From positions 806,001 to 870,000 of the forward strand of contig NZ_JAKMCP010000001.1 in NCBI RefSeq assembly GCF_022662105.1: a stretch of DNA of 64,000 nucleotides. Direction: 5' to 3'. The translations under genes were made by a program, and so were the position numbers. The DNA is from Aestuariivivens sediminis. GTDB lineage: Bacteria; Bacteroidota; Bacteroidia; Flavobacteriales; Flavobacteriaceae. Below, in pieces: positions 35,578-43,737 of the stretch (its first letter is position 1; every line of letters begins with the position of its first letter). The notes beneath the pieces are model-generated. The model had not been told where the DNA came from. It saw nothing but the letters and a program-made list of their open reading frames with translations, and ran no database searches.

Positions 35578-37818
35578 TTAAAACCAAAAACCAACATTAA
35601 AAAACCAAATACTTTGTTTTTGTTCCGTAGAGTAGGAATATTTTGCCTGTACGGGTCCGATAAATGTATTAATCGCATAACCTATGGCGTAACCCCTATA
35701 ATCGGGTAGGGTAAACCATTCTCCGTTTTCAAATAAGTCATCATCCACATTTGCCCAGTTACCTTCTATGGAAATATGATGATTTTTCAAGAACTCATAA
35801 TCAATCAAAGCCGCTCCCTTTACATAACTATTCCCCGTAATAGAGATGAAATCATAACCAACAAAAGGAATAAAATTATTAATAAAATTGTTGCCATATC
35901 CTCCCAGGGCAAAATCAAGCGTTTGGGTTGATTTATCTCCTAATTTAAACCCACCACTAACATCCAAATTAATGGCTATTTTACTGGACATAGAAAACGC
36001 ATAACCCATATTAGCCCGAACAATTGAAAAATTATCGAAATTTTTATTGAACTGTGATGCCCACAAGTACCAATGTATATCCCCATTAAAATACACTCCC
36101 TTTTTAGGAAAATATTTATTGTCGTAAGTATCCAGTTTTACATTTCCAAACAAACTGATATAATCTGTATTTTCAAATATAAATTCATCATTCGGGTTAG
36201 TGGAGGAAATGGTTTCAGATTTTACCTCCAATCGTTTATGTTCCAATCCTAAACTCAAGGCAAAATCCTTTCTAAATAGGGTCTGTAAATAAAATTCATT
36301 CGTTTGGTCCTCCAATTCAACATCAATTTTATTTATCCCTGTAGCGTCAATTTCGCCATCGTCCAGTAATAGTTGCGCATTTATGCCTTTGTTAAAGGCA
36401 TTGTATCTAGAACGAAGGCCTATACTCCAATAAAAACCCTTGTCAATTAAATATTCGAAATTATAACGCACATGATCCCCCAAAATAACATCCAATGAAG
36501 CAATATCGTTATTAAATAAAAATCTTTTTTTTGTAACATTAATTAACGCAGCACTTTTATACAAATCGTCATAGTGGAGTCCTAGTTTTAAAAAAGTTGT
36601 TGATTTGGATTCCCGAAGATTAGCCTGTAAATCATAAATCCCTTCCTGTGTTGCTTCATCAAATTTAAAGTAAAAAGATTCAAAATTATTAGTCGCTACG
36701 AGGTTATTTACCCCCCTTTCAAAATCTTGGTAACTTATCTTTTCCTTGCTTTTAACTTTTAACTTCCCAAGAACATACGCTCTTGTGTACTTATTAATTC
36801 CGTTAACATGTATTTGATTTATTTGAATACTATCAATTCCTGTCCTCTTAATTGCTATTTCTTTCTTATGATCCTGCTGCCTTATTAGGTCCTTTAAATC
36901 CTTAATTTTAGCCAAGGCGGCTTCCTTCCCCATTTTAACGATGGATTCGCCTTCATTGAATGAAACTACGGTAAAATCCTTAATCATCGGCTTGATATAT
37001 ATGTCGGTCTTTTTAGATTTCAATTTCATGGCATTTATGGTTCTGAAATTATTTACCTGTAACAACACATCTGGGGCAGATGTTAATTCATCTCTACCTA
37101 ATAAGCCATCTTGCACATCTACCCCTATAACAATATCAACTCCTTTTGCACGTAATTCATCAACAGGATAATTGTTAACCACACCTCCATCTGTCAAGAC
37201 CTCATCCCCTATTACAACGGGCTGAAACAGGGTAGGGAGCGCCCCACTTGCCACAATGGCCTGAGCCAGATTGCCCTGTTCTAAATGCACCTGCTCCCCT
37301 GTTTCTATGTTGGTAGCAATACAAAAGAAAGGGATTGGCAAATTTTCAAAATTTTCTATATGACTAACATGCAACAACAATCTTGTCAAGGCGTTATACG
37401 CATTTTGACCTCTCGATAATGCAGAGGGCAATTTTAATTTAAAATTCTCAAACGGTAAGGAAATGGCGTATTTTTCTGAATTACCACGTTCAAAAAAGGC
37501 CTTTGAGGCCCTGGGAAGAGCATCATTTATAATTTTATCAAAATCAATCTTTTTAAAGATGGAATCCAATTCATTTCCTGAGTAACCCGCGGCATATAAT
37601 GCTCCTATTATGGCTCCCATACTGGTTCCCGCCACATAATCTATAGTTACACCCAAGCTGTCAATGACTTGTAAAGCCCCTATATGGGCCAATCCCTTCG
37701 CCCCACCACCACTTAATACCAAACCCACTTTGGGTGTCGTTGGTTCCTTGATGTCTTGTGCTTTTACGGGAAACGCAAGAAGAAGACATACAATGATTAT
37801 GGTGATGCTTGGTTTCAA
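35578..37818 (-). CDS. Patatin-like phospholipase fused to an outer-membrane barrel (PlpD-like)
   Basis: A 746-residue protein. The signal peptide ends near residue 20 (PVKA). The patatin domain (about 30-300) has the oxyanion loop SGGGAKGLAHIG (36-47), the nucleophile Ser66 in GTSMG, and Asp210 in DGGVVNNYP. A POTRA-like region (about 335-395) and a BamA/FhaC-type barrel to the C-terminal Phe follow. This is the type Vd/PlpD layout, a lipase carried by its own outer-membrane barrel. A single-gene unit upstream of hmgA in the same direction. Confidence 0.93.
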   Translation of the reverse strand: MKPSITIIIVCLLLAFPVKAQDIKEPTTPKVGLVLSGGGAKGLAHIGALQVIDSLGVTIDYVAGTSMGAIIGALYAAGYSGNELDSIFKKIDFDKIINDALPRASKAFFERGNSEKYAISLPFENFKLKLPSALSRGQNAYNALTRLLLHVSHIENFENLPIPFFCIATNIETGEQVHLEQGNLAQAIVASGALPTLFQPVVIGDEVLTDGGVVNNYPVDELRAKGVDIVIGVDVQDGLLGRDELTSAPDVLLQVNNFRTINAMKLKSKKTDIYIKPMIKDFTVVSFNEGESIVKMGKEAALAKIKDLKDLIRQQDHKKEIAIKRTGIDSIQINQIHVNGINKYTRAYVLGKLKVKSKEKISYQDFERGVNNLVATNNFESFYFKFDEATQEGIYDLQANLRESKSTTFLKLGLHYDDLYKSAALINVTKKRFLFNNDIASLDVILGDHVRYNFEYLIDKGFYWSIGLRSRYNAFNKGINAQLLLDDGEIDATGINKIDVELEDQTNEFYLQTLFRKDFALSLGLEHKRLEVKSETISSTNPNDEFIFENTDYISLFGNVKLDTYDNKYFPKKGVYFNGDIHWYLWASQFNKNFDNFSIVRANMGYAFSMSSKIAINLDVSGGFKLGDKSTQTLDFALGGYGNNFINNFIPFVGYDFISITGNSYVKGAALIDYEFLKNHHISIEGNWANVDDDLFENGEWFTLPDYRGYAIGYAINTFIGPVQAKYSYSTEQKQSIWFFNVGFWF

Positions 37819-37882
37819 ATTAATGTATAGGTATTATATTAACTTATTTGGTATTAATGGTTTAACATGAAATCTGTTCAAA

Positions 37883-39676
37883 TCACTTGTTGTTATAGTA
37901 ATTATAAACTTTCTCTGCACGGGACCTTCCCACTACTCCTTCAAGTTCATCCAATTTGGCATTAGCGACCCGCTTCGCCGATTTAAAATGCTTTAACAAC
38001 TCAACAACCGTTTTTTCGCCTACCCCATTAATGGTTTCCATTTCCGTACTTAAGGCACTTTTACTTCGCTTATTTCTATGATGCTCAATTCCAAAGCGAT
38101 GGGCTTCGTTACGTAATTGTTGTATGATTTTTAAAGTCTCGCTTTTTTTATCTAAATATAACGGAATTGGATCATTTGGATAAAACAATTCTTCTAAACG
38201 TTTTGCGATCCCAATAATAGCTATCTTTCCTCTTAAGTTCAAGGCCTCCAAACTTTTCAATGCGGACGATAATTGGCCCTTGCCCCCATCAATGATGATC
38301 AATTGTGGTAGGGACCGGCCTTCCTCCATCATCCGCTTATACCGTCTGTATACCACCTCTTCCATAGAGGCAAAATCATCCGGGCCTTCAACGGTTTTTA
38401 TATTAAAATGTCTGTAGTCCTTTTTACTGGGTTTACCATTTTTAAACACGACACAAGCGGCTACCGGATGAGTTCCCTGTATGTTACTGTTGTCAAAACA
38501 TTCTATATGTCTCGGTGCGTCATTAAGTCTCAAATCGGCTTTCATTTGTGCCATAATGCGGTTGGTATGCCGATCGGGATCCACAATTTTGATTTGTTTA
38601 AACCGTTCCATCCTAAAGTACTTGGCATTGCGGACTGATAAATCCAGTATATGTTTTTTATCCCCCAATTTAGGCACGGTAACTTTAATATTTTCGCCTA
38701 AATACACTTTAAAGGGCACATAAATTTCTTTCGAATTAGAATGAAATCGTTGTCGAATTTCGGTAATTCCCAATTCCAATAATTCCTTATCGCTTTCGTC
38801 CAATCGCTTTTTTAGTTCTAAGGTATGAGACCGAATAATAGATCCATAAGACAGTTGTAAAAAGTTGATATACCCGTAGCTTTCATCACTCACTATGGAA
38901 AACACATCCACATTGCTAATCTTAGGGTTTACAATGGTGGATTTGGCCTGATAATTCTCTAATACTTCAATCTTTTCCTTCATCTTTTGTGCTTCTTCAA
39001 ACTGCATATGTTCAGCAAATCCTCGCATTTGCCTTTTAAATTGATGCAAAGAGTCCTTGAAATTCCCTTTTAAAATTTGTTTAATGGCTTTAATATTTTC
39101 GTTGTATTCCAATTCGGTCTCCAACCCTTCGCAAGCCCCTTTGCAATTGCCCAAGTGATATTCCAGGCATACTTTAAATTTACCTGCTTCAATTTTTTCC
39201 TCAGATAATTGATAATTACAGGTCCGCAAACTATAAAGTCCTCTTATGAGTTCCAAAAGGGTATGCACTGTTTTAACACTGGTATATGGACCGTAGTAGT
39301 CCCCTCCCCCTTTAATGACACGACGCGTAGAAAATACCCTTGGGAAGCGTTCATTTTTTATACAAATCCATGGATAGGATTTGTCATCCTTCAACATGAC
39401 ATTATAACGCGGTTTGTGTTTTTTAATGAGGTTGTTTTCCAATAACAGGGCGTCCGTTTCAGTGTCAACCACAATATGCTTAATCTTGGCAATTTTTTTA
39501 ACCAGCACCCTCGTTTTGCCGCTATCATGTGTTTTTGTAAAATAAGAACTTACCCGCTTTTTTAAATTTTTAGCCTTTCCTACGTAAATAATAGTACCTT
39601 CCTTATCAAAATATTGATAAACTCCGGGCTGATTTGGTAGGGTCTTAATTTGTAACTCTAAAGCTGGGATATCCAT
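37883..39676 (-). CDS. uvrC: UvrABC excinuclease subunit C
   Basis: A 597-residue nucleotide-excision repair nuclease. N-terminal GIY-YIG domain ('PGVYQYFDKEGTIIYVGKAKNLKKRV'), a Cys cluster near 'LRTCNYQLSEEKIEAGKFKVCLEYHLGNCKGAC', UVR motif, RNase H-like 3' domain ('CFDNSNIQGTHPVAACVVF') and C-terminal helix-hairpin-helix ('INGVGEKTVVELLKHF'). I chose ATG 39676 (MDIPALEL); a longer in-frame start overlaps the promoter. Confidence 0.96.
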   Translation of the reverse strand: MDIPALELQIKTLPNQPGVYQYFDKEGTIIYVGKAKNLKKRVSSYFTKTHDSGKTRVLVKKIAKIKHIVVDTETDALLLENNLIKKHKPRYNVMLKDDKSYPWICIKNERFPRVFSTRRVIKGGGDYYGPYTSVKTVHTLLELIRGLYSLRTCNYQLSEEKIEAGKFKVCLEYHLGNCKGACEGLETELEYNENIKAIKQILKGNFKDSLHQFKRQMRGFAEHMQFEEAQKMKEKIEVLENYQAKSTIVNPKISNVDVFSIVSDESYGYINFLQLSYGSIIRSHTLELKKRLDESDKELLELGITEIRQRFHSNSKEIYVPFKVYLGENIKVTVPKLGDKKHILDLSVRNAKYFRMERFKQIKIVDPDRHTNRIMAQMKADLRLNDAPRHIECFDNSNIQGTHPVAACVVFKNGKPSKKDYRHFNIKTVEGPDDFASMEEVVYRRYKRMMEEGRSLPQLIIIDGGKGQLSSALKSLEALNLRGKIAIIGIAKRLEELFYPNDPIPLYLDKKSETLKIIQQLRNEAHRFGIEHHRNKRSKSALSTEMETINGVGEKTVVELLKHFKSAKRVANAKLDELEGVVGRSRAEKVYNYYNNK

Positions 39677-39681
39677 TTTCT

Positions 39682-39689
39682 CAAAGGTA
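39682..39689 (-). promoter_or_regulatory. Putative -7 box (TACCTTTG) of uvrC
   Basis: On the minus strand TACCTTTG fits TAnnTTTG and lies five bases before the uvrC ATG, implying a nearly leaderless transcript. It also supports the shorter uvrC start. Confidence 0.45.
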
Positions 39690-39760
39690 AATAATATTTG
39701 AAATCTAATGTATTTTGAATGAACTAATTTATTACCTTGCGCCACTTTTTAAATACGCTA

Positions 39761-40204
39761 ATGAGCAAAAAAATTATTGGTCGGGTAGATAAAGTGGACT
39801 TCCCAAAACTAGGCTTGTACCATATTGATGTAAAAATGGATACCGGTGCCTATACCTCCGCTATTCATTGTTCAGAAATCATAAAGGAAAATGACACATT
39901 ACGCTGCATTTTTAATAGTGCAGTGCATCAAAATTTTGGTAAAACCGAAATTGTATTTCATAATTACAGGCATACTAATGTTAAAAGCAGCAATGGATAC
40001 AAGGAAAACCGATATAAAGTAAAATCTGAAGTTATATTTTTTGGAAAAACGTACAAGATTAACTTAACTTTAAGCACGAGAGACGACATGAAGTTTCCTG
40101 TACTTATCGGCAGACAATTTTTAAAACAGAAATTTTTAGTTGATGTCGATTTAGAAAACGTTTCTCATTTATCAAGACAGTATGAATATAGTCATCCTTT
40201 CTAG
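39761..40204 (+). CDS. RimB-like retropepsin-fold protease (ATP-dependent zinc protease family)
   Basis: A 147-residue protein with the retropepsin-type motif DTGAYTSAI (27-35, catalytic Asp27) and a second core block '[18 protein letters not shown]'. The family (PF05618) is known from RimB, which trims poly-glutamate tails added by RimK to ribosomal protein S6. Start ATG 39761 is preferred over TTG 39737. It overlaps rimK by 23 bases, so translation is coupled. Confidence 0.88.
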   Translation: MSKKIIGRVDKVDFPKLGLYHIDVKMDTGAYTSAIHCSEIIKENDTLRCIFNSAVHQNFGKTEIVFHNYRHTNVKSSNGYKENRYKVKSEVIFFGKTYKINLTLSTRDDMKFPVLIGRQFLKQKFLVDVDLENVSHLSRQYEYSHPF

Positions 40205-41057
40205 AAATTCCAATTTATATTCCACTCAGCGTTTGGTTGAAGAGGGTGAAAACCGGGGACATCTTATGGAGGTTATTGACCCTTTAAAATGCGACATCAT
40301 CATAGAAAAGGAAAAACCAACTGTTTATTATAAGGACCGCTATTTAGACTATGTTGATGCTATCATACCTCGAATTGGAGCATCGGTAACGTTTTTTGGA
40401 TGTGCGGTAGTTAGACAGTTTGAAATGATGAATGTATTTACGTCGGTTACTTCGGATGCCATTATACGTTCACGGGATAAACTTCGCAGCTTCCAAAGGC
40501 TTTCCAAAGCAGGTATCGGTATGCCCAAAACCGTGTTCACTAATTATTCTCGTGATATCGAACAAGTACTTTCACATGTTGGCGGTACTCCGGTTATTAT
40601 TAAATTATTGGAGGGAACGCAGGGTTTAGGCGTGGTTCTGGCCGAAACCAAAAATGCAGCAGAGTCCGTTTTGGAGGCTTTTAACGGATTACAAGCAAGA
40701 GCCTTAGTCCAGGAATTTATTGCCGAAGCCAAAGGTGCCGATTTAAGAGCATTAGTGGTAGACGGTCACGTGGTGGGTGCTATGAAACGCCAAGGAAAAG
40801 AAGGTGAATTCCGTTCTAATCTTCACCGCGGTGGTTCTGCCAAAGTGGTTAAACTCAGCGAAGCGGAATTACGCGTTGCCATGAATGCAGCACGTGCGTT
40901 AAAATTACCTATCTGCGGTGTGGATATGTTACAGTCCGGTCGAGGTCCGTTGTTATTAGAAGTCAATTCCACCCCAGGATTAGAAGGAATAGAAGCAGCC
41001 ACGGGAAAAAATATTGCAAAAAGCATTATTACCTATATTGAAAGAAACCGACATTAG
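40182..41057 (+). CDS. rimK: RimK-family ATP-grasp glutamate ligase
   Basis: A 291-residue ligase with the usual RimK fold: N-terminal '[21 protein letters not shown]', '[21 protein letters not shown]' and the ATP-grasp core ('[19 protein letters not shown]', '[23 protein letters not shown]', '[24 protein letters not shown]'). RimK adds glutamates to the C-terminus of S6, or other amino acids to other acceptors in related enzymes. Its gene overlaps that of the RimB-like protease and is 3 bases from the deacylase gene, indicating one modification system. Confidence 0.93.
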   Translation: MNIVILSRNSNLYSTQRLVEEGENRGHLMEVIDPLKCDIIIEKEKPTVYYKDRYLDYVDAIIPRIGASVTFFGCAVVRQFEMMNVFTSVTSDAIIRSRDKLRSFQRLSKAGIGMPKTVFTNYSRDIEQVLSHVGGTPVIIKLLEGTQGLGVVLAETKNAAESVLEAFNGLQARALVQEFIAEAKGADLRALVVDGHVVGAMKRQGKEGEFRSNLHRGGSAKVVKLSEAELRVAMNAARALKLPICGVDMLQSGRGPLLLEVNSTPGLEGIEAATGKNIAKSIITYIERNRH

Positions 41058-41060
41058 CGT

Positions 41061-42032
41061 ATGCATGCAGAAAGTAAACCATTAGTTATCCTTAATCAAA
41101 CCATAAAACCCGGTGAAAGTAGGGAAGTCAATTTTAGTGTTGCTAATTTGCATACCTCCTCGCCCGTTAATGTCCCTGTAATTATTGAACGCTCCAAAAA
41201 ACCTGGTCCGACCGTGTTGTTTACGGCCGGGGTTCATGGCGATGAAGTTAATGGTGTTGAAATAATCAGACAACTAATTGCCAAAGGGATCAACAAGCCA
41301 AAAACAGGCACTGTTATCTGTATGCCGGTCATCAATATTTTTGGTTTTATCAATTTAAAACGTGAATTCCCTGATGGACGGGATTTAAATCGTATTTTCC
41401 CCGGTAGCCCAAGTGGATCATTAGCCAGTCGAGTAGCCTATAAACTTGTGAAAGAAATAGTCCCCCATGCCGATTTAATTATCGATTTTCACACGGGCGG
41501 ATCAGGTCGGTTTAATGCGCCACAACTTCGCTATTCAAAAGACAATAAGAATCTTGACCTTTTGGCAAAGGTTTTTGGTCCTCCATTTGTATTGTATTCC
41601 AAAAATTTATCCAAATCCTTCAGAACCACTTGTAATAAGTTAGGGAAACCCCTACTTCTTTTCGAAGGCGGAAAATCGTTTCATATTGATGAGACCGTAA
41701 CCAACTCAGGGGTTAATGGTTGTAAACGTATTTTAAAGCATTTAGGCATGTTAAAAACAGTTTTTAAATCTACAAAACCTAAAAAGGAATGCATTTTTAT
41801 AACGGACAGTAAATGGCAGCGCGCCAAATATTCCGGCATGTTTAAGGCGGTGGTCCCTGTCGGATCCCTAGTAAAAAAGGAAGATATTATTGGTAATATT
41901 ACCGATCCCTATGGTAAGTTTAATTATTTTGTAAGGGCTTCAAATTCAGGGTATATTATAAATGTCAACGAATTACCGATTGTTTATCAAGGGGATGCCC
42001 TTTTCCATATTACCACCAAACTTAAAAAGTGA
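41061..42032 (+). CDS. Succinylglutamate desuccinylase/aspartoacylase-family deacylase
   Basis: A 323-residue M14-like zinc hydrolase. Zinc ligands are His59 and Glu62 (AGVHGDEVNG) and His144 (DFHTGG). GRDLNRIFPG (107-116) and Glu202 (LLFEGGKS) complete the site. The family removes acyl groups from amino acids. Close coupling to RimK and the RimB-like protease (3-base spacing) suggests it acts on a glutamyl or aspartyl product of the same pathway; its true substrate is unknown. Confidence 0.88.
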   Translation: MHAESKPLVILNQTIKPGESREVNFSVANLHTSSPVNVPVIIERSKKPGPTVLFTAGVHGDEVNGVEIIRQLIAKGINKPKTGTVICMPVINIFGFINLKREFPDGRDLNRIFPGSPSGSLASRVAYKLVKEIVPHADLIIDFHTGGSGRFNAPQLRYSKDNKNLDLLAKVFGPPFVLYSKNLSKSFRTTCNKLGKPLLLFEGGKSFHIDETVTNSGVNGCKRILKHLGMLKTVFKSTKPKKECIFITDSKWQRAKYSGMFKAVVPVGSLVKKEDIIGNITDPYGKFNYFVRASNSGYIINVNELPIVYQGDALFHITTKLKK

Positions 42033-42035
42033 TGC

Positions 42036-42602
42036 ATGGTTAAAAAAGCTGAACTAAGAAAAAAATATAAAGCCCTTCGCCATAAGTTAGACCCAAAGGA
42101 TATCGAAGAATGTAGTTTGGCCATTGCCAACCAACTTTTAAAATTACCGATTTGGAATTATTCCTTTTACCATATCTATTTGTCCATACAAGAATTAAAG
42201 GAAATCAATACCGAGTACATCCTTAATATCCTTTCAGGAAAAGACAAACATATAGTGATATCCAGGAGCAATTTTAAAACTGGTACCATGGTTAACTTCC
42301 TGTTAACCGATAATACCGTTATAAAGAAAAATAGCCGGGGCATTCCGGAACCTGTTGATGGCATTGAAATTGAGAACACGACCATTAATGTGGTTTTTGT
42401 GCCGCTTTTGGCCTTTGACAGGGTGGGTCACCGCGTAGGCTATGGCAAAGGCTTTTATGATCAGTTTCTAGGCACTTGTAATCCCGAGGTCCTCAAAATT
42501 GGGCTTTCTTTTTTTGAAGCTGAAGACGCTGTTGAGGACCTCAATCCAAACGATATTAAACTAAACTATTGTGTTACACCACATACCGTTTACGCGTTTT
42601 AA
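42036..42602 (+). CDS. 5-formyltetrahydrofolate cyclo-ligase
   Basis: A 188-residue ATP-dependent enzyme that makes 5,10-methenyltetrahydrofolate. It has 'KAELRKKYKALRHKL' at the N-terminus, 'VVFVPLLAFDRVGHRVGYGKGFYDQFL' (nucleotide/folate site) and 'LNYCVTPHTVYAF' at the end. It begins 3 bases after the deacylase gene and its 3' end overlaps the convergent lspA stop by 4 bases. Confidence 0.93.
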   Translation: MVKKAELRKKYKALRHKLDPKDIEECSLAIANQLLKLPIWNYSFYHIYLSIQELKEINTEYILNILSGKDKHIVISRSNFKTGTMVNFLLTDNTVIKKNSRGIPEPVDGIEIENTTINVVFVPLLAFDRVGHRVGYGKGFYDQFLGTCNPEVLKIGLSFFEAEDAVEDLNPNDIKLNYCVTPHTVYAF

Positions 42603-43231
42603 CGGCTCTCTTCCTTTTTGGGAAATGCCCTTTTATTAAACACAATGAGCATAATAAACCCGGTACTAATAGCCATATCGGCGATATTAAAAACGGGTTC
42701 GAAAAAGGTGAAAAACTTACCTCCAAAAAAAGGCAACCATTCCGGTAAATATCCCTTGTATAATGGGAAATACAGCATATCGACCACTTTCCCGTGAAAC
42801 AGGGTGTCATAGCCCCCAGTTTTCGGGAGAAAAGTCGCTAATTGTCCATGACTATCGTTAAACCAGATGCCATAAAAAACGGAATCAATAATATTGCCTA
42901 AAGCACCGGCAAAAATAAAAACTATGGCCATTATCAAAATTTTTGGATTTTTATTTTTTGTGGCACTGTACAACCAATATCCTATACCAAAAATGGCAAC
43001 CACTCGAAACAGGGTTAAAACCTTTTTGGCAGTTCTATCGGACATAATCGATAAAAAATCACTGATTTTGGTCCCCCAAGCCATGCCGTCATTCTCAATG
43101 AAGTAAATCTTAAACCAGTTAAACACGGGCACATCTTCGCCTAAAACAAAATGGGTTTTTACATATATTTTACTGATCTGGTCAATCAATAAAATAATAA
43201 TGATGATGATACTAGATTTTTTTAATGACAT
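42599..43231 (-). CDS. lspA: Lipoprotein signal peptidase (signal peptidase II)
   Basis: A 210-residue inner-membrane protease that cleaves prolipoproteins; it is needed for the many lipoproteins in this window. It has four membrane helices. Catalytic Asp residues are in 'GALGNIIDSVFYGIWFND' and 'FNIADMAISTGFIML'. It is somewhat longer than the proteobacterial form through a loop before the second Asp, as usual in Bacteroidota. It follows the DksA-like gene but is separated from it by a terminator. Confidence 0.95.
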   Translation of the reverse strand: MSLKKSSIIIIIILLIDQISKIYVKTHFVLGEDVPVFNWFKIYFIENDGMAWGTKISDFLSIMSDRTAKKVLTLFRVVAIFGIGYWLYSATKNKNPKILIMAIVFIFAGALGNIIDSVFYGIWFNDSHGQLATFLPKTGGYDTLFHGKVVDMLYFPLYKGYLPEWLPFFGGKFFTFFEPVFNIADMAISTGFIMLIVFNKRAFPKKEESR

Positions 43232-43293
43232 TCAGAACTCCGTTTACCTCCAGCAGGGCCAAAACATTCCATTTCGCATTTGGTCCTCATGAA

Positions 43294-43333
43294 TAAAAAA
43301 CGTCTCAATTCCAACACCTATCAGAAGAGACGT
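43294..43333 (-). terminator. Terminator after the DksA-like gene
   Basis: A seven-pair stem ACGTCTC/GAGACGT (43300-43306 and 43327-43333) with a 20-base loop is followed on the minus strand by a T-run (complement of 43294-43300). Confidence 0.6.
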
Positions 43334-43358
43334 CCTTATATAAAATTAAAACTTAAAA

Positions 43359-43733
43359 TTATTGCATGTTTTTAGCCTCAATGCTTAAGGTCGCATGCGG
43401 CACTAACTTTAAACGTTCTTTGTTTATAAGTTTACCTGTAACACGACAAACCCCATAAGTCTTGTTTTCTATTCTAATTAAAGCATTTTTTAAATCACGA
43501 ATAAATTTTTCTTGTCGAATAGCCAATTGTGAATTGGATTCTTTGCTCATCACCTCACTACCTTCATCAAAGGCCTTAAATGTGGGTGATGTATCATCCG
43601 TTCCATTATTATGATCGTTCATATAGGCACTTTTAATGAGCTCCAAATCGTGTTGTGCTTTTTTAATTTTTTCTTGAATTAAGGCCTTGAATTCGGCTAA
43701 ATCCTTATCTGAATATCTTACATTTTCTCCCAT
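43359..43733 (-). CDS. TraR/DksA-family regulator with degenerate zinc finger
   Basis: A 124-residue protein with a long coiled-coil (about 8-90, containing 'DTSPTFKAFDEGSEVMSKE') and the DksA-like C-terminal 'TYGVCRVTGKLINKERLKLVPHATLSIEA'. Only one Cys (Cys96) remains of the four zinc ligands of DksA, so it probably does not bind zinc. The family binds the RNA polymerase secondary channel. It lies 4 bases after ileS and is co-transcribed with it. Confidence 0.88.
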   Translation of the reverse strand: MGENVRYSDKDLAEFKALIQEKIKKAQHDLELIKSAYMNDHNNGTDDTSPTFKAFDEGSEVMSKESNSQLAIRQEKFIRDLKNALIRIENKTYGVCRVTGKLINKERLKLVPHATLSIEAKNMQ

Positions 43734-43737
43734 TTCT

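Noticed and set aside
35484-35678. Short minus-strand frame overlapping the 3' end of the patatin gene
   Set aside because: No start context, no family resemblance, and it largely overlaps a well-supported barrel C-terminus in another frame.
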